Below are positions 1-8,449 of a DNA stretch of 64,000 bases, one piece after another. This DNA is from Planctomycetaceae bacterium (lineage in GTDB: Bacteria > Planctomycetota > Planctomycetia > Gemmatales > Gemmataceae). Every line of letters starts with the position of its first letter. The first letter of the stretch is position 1. The stretch spans positions 1-64,000 of the forward strand of contig PNLP01000020.1 in the NCBI GenBank assembly GCA_013823135.1, read 5' to 3'. The position numbers and the translations under genes were made by a program. The notes beneath the pieces were generated by a model. That model was not told the DNA's origin, ran no database searches, and saw only the letters and a list, made by a program, of their open reading frames with translations.

Positions 1-2292
1 ATCGCCGCTCTTTTTCCACACGGCAAGCAAATTGGCGAAGCCGTCACGCCAGATCGGGCCGTCGGCGACGGTCGTGCGCCGCCACCAGTACGGATCGAAC
101 AACACGGGGTCGCGGGCCGGGTCGCTGCGAGCGAGGATCATCCATTGCGACTCGATCGAACCGAGTTGCCGGTCGCGTTCGCCGGGCCGGTCGTGGTACT
201 CCAGCACCGTCAGTGAACTGTTCGACGACCCCGCCGTGCGTGCGACCAACGGTGGCAGATCGAGGTGGGGGTTCGTCACGTTCACAGCCAGCACGCCGGT
301 TGGTGTCAGCTTCTGGAAGTACAGCCCGAACGCTTCGCGGGTGAGCAAGTGAACGGGCATCGCGTCGGAACAGAAGCCATCGAGGATGATGAGGTCGAAC
401 GAGGCATCAGGGAGTTTCGTGAGTTTTCGGCGAGCGTCTCCCAGCACGATCTCGTACTTCGCCTTGCAGCAGTGCAGGAAGCCGAAGTATTCCGGATTCT
501 GTGCGATGCGTGCAACCGCGGGGTCGATCTCGAAGAAGGTCCACTCTTGGCCAGGTTCCGCGTAGTACGACACCGTTCCCGTTCCGAGCCCGACGACCGC
601 TACCCGCTGGATCTTAGTCTTGCGCTTAGCCAAGTCCTGGAACAGTCGTCCGATCGGCCCCGACTGGGAGTAGTACGTCATCGGCTGCGGGCATTGGGCG
701 TCATCGGCCCGCTGCTGCCCGTGGATCGTGGTCCCGTGAATGAGGCGGATGAACTTGCCATCCGGCGAGCGCGAAACACGAACAACGCCGTAGAAGTTCC
801 TCTCCATGTGCAGCGTTTCGCCGAGCCGCCCGGCATCGAATGCCCCCGCGACAAACAACGCTCCCAGACACAACGCATACCTTGCCGGGCGACGAAGCAG
901 AACAACGACTGCAACCGCGGGTAGCCCGAACATCAACCCGCCTCGGAGTAACTTCGCGGGCCACGATTCCAACTCGTCGGGTTCAAGCGGGGTCACGACA
1001 TACCGTGGCACGAGCAGCACAAGCACCACGGTGATCGTTAGCAGAATGCAGACCAACAGAACATCCGATTTTCGCAGTGGAGGTTCGCCTTGTGGAGCGT
1101 CGGATCGCGGCCTGACTGCTGCCGCGAGCACGATCGCAAGCGGGTACTCGACCATCCCAATTCGGTGGAACAAGATCGGAGCGATCAGGCCGTTCAGCAA
1201 ACCGCCGATGACCCCGCCGAGAGACATCCAGAAGTAAAACGCCGTGAGGTACTCGGCGGCGGGCCGATCCTTCGCCAGTTCGCCGTGGCAGACGAGGCAC
1301 ACGCCGAAGAATGCCCCCATGTGCAGCAAGCCGATGAGTGCGAACGGCTCGCTCGCGTCCACGAGCAACGACAGGGCGACACAAAGCAGCAGCAACGGCG
1401 TGACTTGCCCGACTACGTGGTGAACGCTGTCCGGCCAGCGGGCGAACACGAGGATAAAGCTCACGAGGTACAACGCCAGCGGTAGCACCCACAGCAGTGG
1501 CACGGGAGCGAGATTGGTCGAAACGTGTGTCGTCACGCCTAGCAGCAAGCTTGAAGGCAACGCCGCGAGGAATACCCACCGTGCGATTCTTGCAGCAGGG
1601 ATGTGGACCGCGGCAATCGACCCGTGGACTTCGGGATCTTCGGGGCTGTTATCGGGAACCGTCTGGGTTGCGCCATAACGGAGCAGCGTGACGGCACACA
1701 CGAAGACCAAGGCCGCGTACACGGCGACCGCGATCGCGAACAACGATTGTTGTTCCGCAAGGGTGAGTCGAGGTTCGATGAGCAGTGGGTAACCGAGGAG
1801 ACCGAGAAGGCTTCCCGCGTTGCTCGCCGCGTACAGGAAGTACGGGTCGCGTGCGGAATGGTGCCCCGTTGCCGCGAACCAGCGCTGGAGCAACGGCGAG
1901 GATGTACTCAGAACGAAAAACGGGATCCCCACGGCGACGCTGAGCAGGGCCACGAGGCCGAAGATGGGGTAATCCTGATCGTCCGGGAGCAGCGACGTTA
2001 CCACGGGAACGGGCGAACCCGTGCTGGCAATGGCAGCCTTGAACGCGAAGAGAACGGTCGCGAGTACGAGCAGATGGAAGAGCGCCTGCCGCCGAACGCC
2101 GAGTTTGTTGGTCGCCCGGTGGGCGTACAGGTAGCCGGCCAAAAGGACGGCCTGGAAGAACACCATGCAGGTGTTCCAGACGCCCGGGGAGCCGCCAACG
2201 AGGGGAAGGAGCAGTTTCCCGACCAGTGGCTGGACGAGAAACAGCGAAGCGGCCCCTGTGAAGAGGGTGACGGCGTAGAGAACGGGAAGCAC
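1..2292 (-). CDS. Membrane-anchored spermidine-synthase-like protein, 3' end beyond window
   Basis: Hand translation of the minus strand from a GTG at 2292 gives an unbroken frame of 764 codons that leaves the window at position 1. The GTG has GGAGG seven bases upstream, and an in-frame TAG lies about 90 bases further up, so the start is well supported. The N-terminal half is hydrophobic with several membrane segments (for example LFTGAASLFLVQPLVGKLLL near the start, and PLLWVLPLALYLVSFILVFA around 1500-1441). The C-terminal third holds a Rossmann methyltransferase-like fold with VAVVGLGTGTVSYYAEPG (about 630-560), followed by an acidic FEIDP strand end. This is the layout of the fused transporter-like/spermidine synthase family. 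Polyamine synthesis itself is not proven, since many family members lack a known substrate. The last residues seen (WRDGFANLLAV) are typical of the family's C-terminus, so little is missing. Confidence 0.85.
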   Translation of the reverse strand, partial: MLPVLYAVTLFTGAASLFLVQPLVGKLLLPLVGGSPGVWNTCMVFFQAVLLAGYLYAHRATNKLGVRRQALFHLLVLATVLFAFKAAIASTGSPVPVVTSLLPDDQDYPIFGLVALLSVAVGIPFFVLSTSSPLLQRWFAATGHHSARDPYFLYAASNAGSLLGLLGYPLLIEPRLTLAEQQSLFAIAVAVYAALVFVCAVTLLRYGATQTVPDNSPEDPEVHGSIAAVHIPAARIARWVFLAALPSSLLLGVTTHVSTNLAPVPLLWVLPLALYLVSFILVFARWPDSVHHVVGQVTPLLLLCVALSLLVDASEPFALIGLLHMGAFFGVCLVCHGELAKDRPAAEYLTAFYFWMSLGGVIGGLLNGLIAPILFHRIGMVEYPLAIVLAAAVRPRSDAPQGEPPLRKSDVLLVCILLTITVVLVLLVPRYVVTPLEPDELESWPAKLLRGGLMFGLPAVAVVVLLRRPARYALCLGALFVAGAFDAGRLGETLHMERNFYGVVRVSRSPDGKFIRLIHGTTIHGQQRADDAQCPQPMTYYSQSGPIGRLFQDLAKRKTKIQRVAVVGLGTGTVSYYAEPGQEWTFFEIDPAVARIAQNPEYFGFLHCCKAKYEIVLGDARRKLTKLPDASFDLIILDGFCSDAMPVHLLTREAFGLYFQKLTPTGVLAVNVTNPHLDLPPLVARTAGSSNSSLTVLEYHDRPGERDRQLGSIESQWMILARSDPARDPVLFDPYWWRRTTVADGPIWRDGFANLLAVWKKSGD

Positions 2293-2721
2293 GTCGCGAC
2301 CTCCGCGGTGGAGCAACCACGCGAAGCGGTAGCGGGGAGGACACCGGTATTGTCGCGCCGGCGGTGTATCCGGCTTGTTCTACAGCATGCGGACCGGACC
2401 ACACTTGGGCAAGGGGTTGGTTCAAGGGTTGTGACGGTTGCGGGGATTGTTTGTCGCTATAAACGGCTCCCAAAGCTGCGGATGCAACGCCAGCGAGAAG
2501 CGGATCATGCCTCACCATGAGAATTCGTTCAGGACAAATGTGAAACTCGTGGGAGGCATTTTGGCGAGCGGAGGTGCGTAAGCCCCCGAGTTCTTGCCTT
2601 CGCTCACATCTCGGGGGGCTTACGCACCCCCGCTCGCCAAAAGCTAAAGGCACCCCCGCTCCGAGTTCGGCTTGTCAACAGTTCCGGAATGCGGTTCAAT
2701 CAGCACTCTCGATAATTACGC
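2293..2721. other. Intergenic stretch between divergent genes
   Basis: About 430 bases separate the GTG of the leftward spermidine-synthase-like gene from the ATG of the rightward FHA/pseudokinase gene. Apart from the large palindrome at 2559-2642, no convincing gene was seen on either strand. The promoters of both flanking genes must lie here, but no clear -35/-10 pair could be picked by eye. Confidence 0.6.
2559..2642. repeat. Long palindrome, GGCGAGCGG-type repeat
   Basis: Two arms of about 32 bases (2559-2590 and 2610-2642) are reverse complements except for one mismatch and one extra G, around a loop of about 19 bases. The outer ends are ttttggcgagcgg and its complement. The same outer sequence recurs in the palindrome at 61291-61357 and in half-copies near 27272 and 62800. 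This marks it as a dispersed REP/MITE-like element rather than a simple terminator. Confidence 0.85.
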
Positions 2722-5700
2722 ATGGATGCGTTCCCCAGGGCGACACCCTGGGTGCGCATTGAAAACATGATCGGCTCGCTACCACCCAGCCCGCCCGCGG
2801 ACCGACCCGAGTTGCCTCGGGTCCGGCTCGATGTGCGTCCCGCGCCGGGCTCAGCGAGTGGTTCCTCTTCCCGCAATCCGCAGCGAGCAGTCACCTACGA
2901 AGTCGGGGCCGACGAATTCCTGATCGGCGGCGCGAGCGGCTGCGACCTGCGTTTGCCCACGCCGAACCTTCCGCCGGTCGTCGCACAGATCACCCGGAAA
3001 GCGGACGGCGTTCGCGTTCGTCGCCTCACACCGATTCTCCCCGTCCTGCTGAACGGCAACCCTCTCACGGCCAACACCCCGACACCGGTTTCCACGGGGG
3101 ATGTCCTTGTTCTCGGCGGCATGGAGATCACGCTTGCGATTCAGCAGTCGGCGATCCTGTCGGCTCGATTCGTCGCGGTCACGGAAGAGGAACCCCGGCA
3201 GCAGCATCCCCAGCAGGCACAACAGCCCGCCCCCGAACTTGTGCCGCACCGTGACGATGCGGAACTCATCCGCCGTGCCCGCGAACTCGACCGACAGACC
3301 GAGGAACTCGAAACCGATCGCGTGGCGTGGTACCGCCGTCGCCAGGAGATGGAAGCGGAGTTCGCCCGACACCGGGCGATGATCGGCGATGCGGATAAGC
3401 GTGAAGCCGCGATCGTCGAACGCGAGGCGGAACTGACCCGTTTCCGGGACGAACTCGCCGCACTCCGCGAGGGGTTGCTCAAGGAATATCAGGAGCGAAG
3501 AGCCGAGCTTGCCAATTCGCAGGAAGCGATTCGCACTGCGGAAGCCGAGTTGCAGCGTCGCCGTTCCGAGCTGCAACTTGAGGCTCAAAGTCACCGCACG
3601 CAACTGGAAGAGGAAGCGATCCGGCGGCGTGCCACGCTTGATGAGGAGTTGCGCCAGCGTCGTTCGACCTTCGAGGCGGAACTGGCGGCACTGGCGACCG
3701 CATCCGAGGCCGAGGCGAACGCCCGCTTCCGCGAGCAGGTCGAGGAACTCGAACGCCTTCGCGCGTCCGCTCACGTCATCGTCGCGCAGGCGGAAGCCGA
3801 GGCGAACCGCCGGCGTGAGGCAGTTGAAGCCGAACTCGCGGTTCACGAGCCACGCTTGCGGGAAGTCCGTGAGCACCAGGATCGGCTTGCGGCCGCATTC
3901 CAGGAACTCGCCCGGCAGCGCGATCTGTTCGCCGCGGACCGCAGCATTCTGGACCGTGCCAAGGACACGTTCGAAACTTCGCGACTGGCGGACATTGATC
4001 GCCTGAACGCCTGGGAAAAACAACTCGCGGATCGCGCTGAGGAACTCACCCAGCGGTCGAAGCAAATCGGTGAGGATCAGGCGGCGCTTGATCGGGATCG
4101 CAGCCAGTTCCAGGACGATCTGGTTCGCCTCGAACGCCGCACGGCCGCGCTGGAGGAACAGGAACGCCGCACGGCGGATCGTGCCCGCGAGATCGACGTT
4201 CGCCTCGAACAACTGCGTCGGGATGCTGCGGAATGGGAAGACACCGTTCGCCTCGCCGCCGCGGAACAGGAACGCCTCCGGGCGGAAGCCGAGCGGCTCG
4301 ACCGGCAGAAGACCGAACTCGACACGCAGTCCGCGACACTGGCCGAGCGAGCCGGTCAACTGGAAGCACAACAGGCGGTGCTGGGCGTGCTTCGCGCCAA
4401 GCTCGACCGCACCCGGCAGGAAGCGGAACGCGAAGTGGCCCAGCTTGCCACCGCCCGCACACGCGAAGACGAGTCACTTGCCGAATTGCGTGCCCGCATC
4501 TGCGAGGCCGAGGAGCTTCGCGCCCAGCTTGCTACGGTGCAAGCCGACACCGCGAAGGAACGGGATCGCCTCGAAGAACGCGATTCGCTCCTCGCTGCGG
4601 GGCTGGCCGAGATTCGCACGCAACGGGATGCGCTTGCCGCCGAAGCGTTGCGGCTCCAGGAACGCGAAGCCGAGCTCGACGCGAGAAGTTCCGAGTTCGC
4701 CGAGCAGGCCGGCACTCTGAAGGGTCGTGTGTCGCAGGCGTTCGACCTGCAAGCCCGCCTCGAAGCCGATCGCGTCGCGCTCCGCGAGAGAGAAGCCGCG
4801 CTGGCCCAGGCCGAGGAAGCACGGCAAGCGTTCCAGGAACAGCTTCGCCGCCGGGCCGAGGATCTCACCACGCGGGCGAAGTCGCTCGACGAGGTGGCCC
4901 GCTCCATTTCCGCCGACCGTGCCGCGAATGATCTGGCTCGCGCCGAGACCGAGGCGAATCGGTTGACCGTTCTCGATGAACTCGCCGAACGCCGCAGGCA
5001 GTTGGACGAGCGCTCCGCCGAGGTGGACCGCCTCGCGGCCGACTACGCCGAGAAGGAACAGGCTCTGGCTCGCCAGGTCGGTCGCCTCAAGGATGTGGGG
5101 GCGGCTGTCGCGGCCGAGCGCAAGAGCCTGACCGAGACGCGGGCGCGATGGGAAGCCGAACGCGCTGCAGCCGCCGAAGCCGATGCCAAGGCTCAACGTG
5201 AACTCGCCGCGTTCCGCGAACAGGCGCTCGCCGAGATCGACGGGCTCCGCACCCAAGCACCGGAACTTGAAAGCCAGGCGACGGCCGCGTTCGAGCGTTT
5301 GTCGTCGGCCCGCGATATGCTCCGTGGGCACCTCACCGAGTTGCACGACTTCGCACGCCTCAGTCGCGAGGATCTCGCCGCCATTCGCACGCAGGTTCGC
5401 CAGGAAGCGGACCGACTGCGGGAGCAGGAAGAACTCTTGAACCGTGCCAAGGCCGAGCACCGGCTCGCGGTCACGGCCTTCCGGCAGCAGTTGATCGACT
5501 GGCAGGGTCAAGTCACGGACATGAAGCGCACGCTCGCGAGCAGCGAGTCGAGGCTCGACGCGAAGCAGGCCGCGGTCGAAACTGCGGCAAAACAGGCCGA
5601 CGCCACGACCGTGCAACTTGCGGAACAGGCCGAGCAGTTGCGGCGAGAACGCGAAGCGGTCTCGGAGCGACGCACCGAAGTCGAGCGCCATCTCGGCGAC

Positions 5701-6858
5701 ATGCGTGAGTGGTACCGCCGCAAACTGCGGGAACTCGCTGGTGGAAACTCGGAGGCCAAGTCCGAAGACCCGCCGGGGCTTCGCCTCGCGGATGTGGGCG
5801 ATTCGGACGCAGCGGCTTCCGACGTTGCCCTTCGCACGGCACCCACGCCGCTGGAGGAACTGGAACCCGGCGACCGCCAACTCGGGGAACTCCTCCGCTC
5901 GCATTCACTGGTTGATGCCGAGACGCTGAACGCCCTCTGGGCCGAAGCCGGGCGACAACGGCGAACGCTCCGGCAAGTGTTGCTCGCCAGCGGCGCGATC
6001 ACGCTGTACCAACTCGCGCTCATCGAAGCCGGGAACCTCGATGCCCTGATGGTGGGTCGGTTCCGCGTCATCGACCGCCTGCGGGTCACGCCTAGGGAAG
6101 CGATCTACCGCGTGTTCGATCCGAGTCGCAGCGGTTCGGGCGTGTTCCTGCTGCGGCACCTCGCCGAAGCCGAGATGCACGACGCCGTTCACCCCGACGA
6201 GTTCCGGCAGCGGTTCATGGCTGCCCGCGACGCGGCGCACCCGAACCTCGCCGGAATCGCGGACGTGCTCGACATCGGCGGTCGCCCTGCCGTGCTTCAG
6301 GAATGGCTCAGCGGGTTGTTCAGCGCCGACTGGCCCGCACAGGCCGGGCACCCGGGTTGCTGGCTGCGGTTGGCGACGATGGCCGCATCGGGCATCGACA
6401 CGGCACACCGAAACGGCCTCGTTCACGGCAAGCTCACGTCCGACTCGTTCGTGCTCACGCCTGCCGGGGTGGTGAAAGTCACGGGGTTTGGCGAGCCGCC
6501 ATTCCTCTCGGGTTCTGGCACGCAGACCGAAGTGTCCGTCGCGGTCGATCTGCGGTCACTCGGGCAGGTTCTGTTCGGCTGGTCGCAGTTCGCCGCCAAA
6601 CAGAAGAAACCGGGCAAGCCGAAGCCGTTCCCGGAACAACTCCTGGCCGTGATCCGCCGACTGGAAGCCGACGCGGAACCGCCGATGGCCGATACCGTGG
6701 CTGCCGAGCGGCCCTACGAGTCCGCCGCGGAGTTGGTCGCCGACCTGAACCGCCTCGCACGCGAAACCTCGTTCAGCGACGACGCCTGGGAGAAGCTCTT
6801 GAAGTTCGTTGCGGACAACGCCCCGGACTCTCCCGTTGGGCTCAAACGCTCTGCGTGA
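2722..6858 (+). CDS. FHA / long coiled coil / pseudokinase protein
   Basis: This 1378-residue protein has three parts. Residues about 50-140 look like an FHA phosphopeptide-binding domain (VGADEFLIGGASGCDLRLP, then a GD..VLGG strand). Residues about 180-1040 are an almost continuous Glu/Arg/Ala/Leu-rich heptad coiled coil. The C-terminus (about 1110-1370) has the outline of a Ser/Thr kinase domain, opening with MVGRFRVIDRL. Its catalytic residues are gone: the HRD position reads HGK (1235-1237) and the DFG position reads TGFG (1254-1257). I infer a scaffold that binds phosphoproteins rather than an enzyme. No signal peptide is visible. The start is uncertain: neither ATG 2722 nor in-frame ATG 2767 has a clear ribosome binding site. 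The gene reads away from the spermidine-synthase-like gene. Confidence 0.85.
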   Translation: MDAFPRATPWVRIENMIGSLPPSPPADRPELPRVRLDVRPAPGSASGSSSRNPQRAVTYEVGADEFLIGGASGCDLRLPTPNLPPVVAQITRKADGVRVRRLTPILPVLLNGNPLTANTPTPVSTGDVLVLGGMEITLAIQQSAILSARFVAVTEEEPRQQHPQQAQQPAPELVPHRDDAELIRRARELDRQTEELETDRVAWYRRRQEMEAEFARHRAMIGDADKREAAIVEREAELTRFRDELAALREGLLKEYQERRAELANSQEAIRTAEAELQRRRSELQLEAQSHRTQLEEEAIRRRATLDEELRQRRSTFEAELAALATASEAEANARFREQVEELERLRASAHVIVAQAEAEANRRREAVEAELAVHEPRLREVREHQDRLAAAFQELARQRDLFAADRSILDRAKDTFETSRLADIDRLNAWEKQLADRAEELTQRSKQIGEDQAALDRDRSQFQDDLVRLERRTAALEEQERRTADRAREIDVRLEQLRRDAAEWEDTVRLAAAEQERLRAEAERLDRQKTELDTQSATLAERAGQLEAQQAVLGVLRAKLDRTRQEAEREVAQLATARTREDESLAELRARICEAEELRAQLATVQADTAKERDRLEERDSLLAAGLAEIRTQRDALAAEALRLQEREAELDARSSEFAEQAGTLKGRVSQAFDLQARLEADRVALREREAALAQAEEARQAFQEQLRRRAEDLTTRAKSLDEVARSISADRAANDLARAETEANRLTVLDELAERRRQLDERSAEVDRLAADYAEKEQALARQVGRLKDVGAAVAAERKSLTETRARWEAERAAAAEADAKAQRELAAFREQALAEIDGLRTQAPELESQATAAFERLSSARDMLRGHLTELHDFARLSREDLAAIRTQVRQEADRLREQEELLNRAKAEHRLAVTAFRQQLIDWQGQVTDMKRTLASSESRLDAKQAAVETAAKQADATTVQLAEQAEQLRREREAVSERRTEVERHLGDMREWYRRKLRELAGGNSEAKSEDPPGLRLADVGDSDAAASDVALRTAPTPLEELEPGDRQLGELLRSHSLVDAETLNALWAEAGRQRRTLRQVLLASGAITLYQLALIEAGNLDALMVGRFRVIDRLRVTPREAIYRVFDPSRSGSGVFLLRHLAEAEMHDAVHPDEFRQRFMAARDAAHPNLAGIADVLDIGGRPAVLQEWLSGLFSADWPAQAGHPGCWLRLATMAASGIDTAHRNGLVHGKLTSDSFVLTPAGVVKVTGFGEPPFLSGSGTQTEVSVAVDLRSLGQVLFGWSQFAAKQKKPGKPKPFPEQLLAVIRRLEADAEPPMADTVAAERPYESAAELVADLNRLARETSFSDDAWEKLLKFVADNAPDSPVGLKRSA

Positions 6859-6936
6859 CCGTAAAAAATCTTCCTTGCCACCTGGCTGCGAAATATCTAC
6901 AGCAGTTCAGTCAGAGAACCCGCGAAGGCAGCGACA

Positions 6937-7044
6937 ATGTTGATGGCTCCCGCAATCCGGTTCGCACCGGCCGCCCATGTGGCGGTCGTAGCCGGTATTG
7001 CACTTGCCATCGCAGCCGCCGCTGCCGTCGCTGCTATTACCTAG
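6937..7044 (+). CDS. 35-residue single-span membrane peptide
   Basis: A short frame begins ATG TTG ATG and encodes 35 residues. After a short basic/aromatic start (MLMAPAIRFAPAAH) it is one hydrophobic Ala/Val/Ile segment ending in AAIT. An AAGG sits about nine bases upstream of the ATG, and a strong intrinsic terminator follows 31 bases after the stop, so it looks like a closed small transcription unit. No family is recognised. It could instead be chance coding in the 270-base gap between the pseudokinase gene and the aminotransferase. Confidence 0.5.
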   Translation: MLMAPAIRFAPAAHVAVVAGIALAIAAAAAVAAIT

Positions 7045-7075
7045 CTCCGGGTTCCCGACAATCGTTCACCTGTCG

Positions 7076-7103
7076 GCCCCGGAGTCATCCTCCGGGGCTT
7101 TTT
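7076..7103 (+). terminator. Intrinsic terminator
   Basis: GCCCCGGA pairs with TCCGGGGC around a seven-base loop and is followed by TTTTT. It lies after the small peptide gene and only 26 bases before the aminotransferase start. It would end transcription from the left; alternatively it could act as an attenuator in the aminotransferase leader. Confidence 0.85.
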
Positions 7104-7129
7104 GCGTTTCGTGAGCACAGGAGCCTTGA

Positions 7130-8446
7130 ATGCCAACGATCCCGCTCTCCCGGTCCGAGAAGTCACTCCGGACCACCGATTCGCCCATCACCTACTACGT
7201 GCAAAAGGCACTGGAGACCCCGGCACTGATTTCGTTCGCCGCTGGGCTGGTCGATGAGGGATCGTTCCCTACTTCCGAGATCGCGGGGGTCGTGGCGGAG
7301 ATCATGGCTGATCCGGAATCTGCGTGTGCCGCCCTTCAGTACGGCTCCACGCAGGGGTTTCCGCGGTTGCGGGAACAAGTGCTGAAGCACGTCTGCAACG
7401 CCGACGGCGTGAAGCCCAGCGAGTTGAACCTGACGCCGGCCGACGTGTGCATCACCACCGGCTCGCAACAACTGCTCTACATCCTCGGCGAGGTGGTGTT
7501 CGACGCCGGCGACATTGTCATCGCCGAGGCTCCGTCGTACTTCGTGTACCACAGCCTGTTGCAGTCGCACGGGGCGCGGGTGCTCACCGTTCCGATGGAC
7601 GACAACGGGATGAGGATGGACGCCCTCGAATCCCTCCTCGTTGACCTCCAGAAGTCCGGCGAACTCAGCCGCTTGAAGGTTATCTACACCGTCGATTACT
7701 TCCAGAATCCCACCGGGCTCACGCTGAGTATCGACCGGCGAGCGAAGCTGGTGGAGTTGGCCAAGCGGTTCAGCACGGACCACCGCATCCTGATTCTTGA
7801 AGACGCCGCGTACCGTGAGTTGCGGTACGCAGGCCCGGATCTTCCGAGCGTGAAACGGTTTGACCCCACGAACGAGTACGTCGTGTACACGGGGACGTTC
7901 TCGAAACCGTGCGCTCCAGGGTTGAAGACCGGGTACGCGATCATGCCGCCCGACGTGATGAGCGCAGTGCTGCACCTCAAGGGGAGCCACGACTTCGGCT
8001 CCGGGAACCTCGCGCAGCACGTCGTGGCTCGGCTGATGGAATCGGGGGCGTATGCTCGCCACGTCGAGAAGCTGCAAGCCATGTATCGGCACAAGCGCGA
8101 CGTGATGCTGGCCGCGTTCGAGAAGGAATTCCGCGACGTGCCCGGGGCATCGTGGACCGTGCCGGCCGGCGGCTTGTACGTCTGGCTGACCCTTGAGGGA
8201 ATCGACACGGGACCGAACGGCCCGCTTGTGGATGCGGCCCTCGACGCCGGCGTGTTGTACGTTCCCGGCGAGTTCGGTCACGTGCAAGATGAGAATGGTT
8301 TGCTGCCTACCGGTCACTGTCGCATCTGCTTCGGCACCGCGTCGCCGGAGTTGATCCCCGAGGGGATCGCTCGACTTCGCCGAGCTGTTGGGGCAATCAC
8401 AGTCGAGGATTCGAAGGCGAAACGTGCGGGCGCAGTTGTGGTGTAA
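7130..8446 (+). CDS. PLP-dependent aminotransferase, class I/II
   Basis: This 438-residue protein is a fold-type I aminotransferase. Recognisable elements are ISFAAGLVDEGSFPTSEI near residue 35, ALQYGSTQGFPRLREQVLKH, the TTGSQQLLYILGEV segment, a PTGLTLS substrate loop, and the PLP-lysine region YTGTFSKPCAPGLKTGY, where the Lys in FSKP is the expected Schiff-base residue. The pattern resembles the LysN / 2-aminoadipate and aromatic aminotransferase group, so it probably transfers an amino group between an amino acid and 2-oxoglutarate. The exact substrate cannot be told. AGGAG sits six bases before the ATG. Its stop is three bases from the stop of the convergent kinase gene. Confidence 0.92.
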   Translation: MPTIPLSRSEKSLRTTDSPITYYVQKALETPALISFAAGLVDEGSFPTSEIAGVVAEIMADPESACAALQYGSTQGFPRLREQVLKHVCNADGVKPSELNLTPADVCITTGSQQLLYILGEVVFDAGDIVIAEAPSYFVYHSLLQSHGARVLTVPMDDNGMRMDALESLLVDLQKSGELSRLKVIYTVDYFQNPTGLTLSIDRRAKLVELAKRFSTDHRILILEDAAYRELRYAGPDLPSVKRFDPTNEYVVYTGTFSKPCAPGLKTGYAIMPPDVMSAVLHLKGSHDFGSGNLAQHVVARLMESGAYARHVEKLQAMYRHKRDVMLAAFEKEFRDVPGASWTVPAGGLYVWLTLEGIDTGPNGPLVDAALDAGVLYVPGEFGHVQDENGLLPTGHCRICFGTASPELIPEGIARLRRAVGAITVEDSKAKRAGAVVV

Positions 8447-8449
8447 TGT

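Noticed and set aside
265..924. Plus-strand open frame of 219 codons at the left edge
   Set aside because: It is antisense to the spermidine-synthase-like gene, whose minus-strand translation shows membrane helices and the GLGTGT motif; this frame has no recognisable domain.
1603..2520. Plus-strand open frame of 305 codons
   Set aside because: Its translation is Arg/Glu/Gly-rich without motifs and lies opposite the membrane part of the same gene.
1649..2653. Minus-strand open frame of 334 codons beginning in the palindrome
   Set aside because: It is a different frame from the well-supported GTG-start gene, Arg/Pro-rich, and starts inside a repeat.
2851..5904. Long minus-strand frames (506 and 476 codons) opposite the FHA/coiled-coil gene
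   Set aside because: The plus frame has clear heptads and domain ends; antisense frames stay open because of codon bias in GC-rich coiled-coil DNA.
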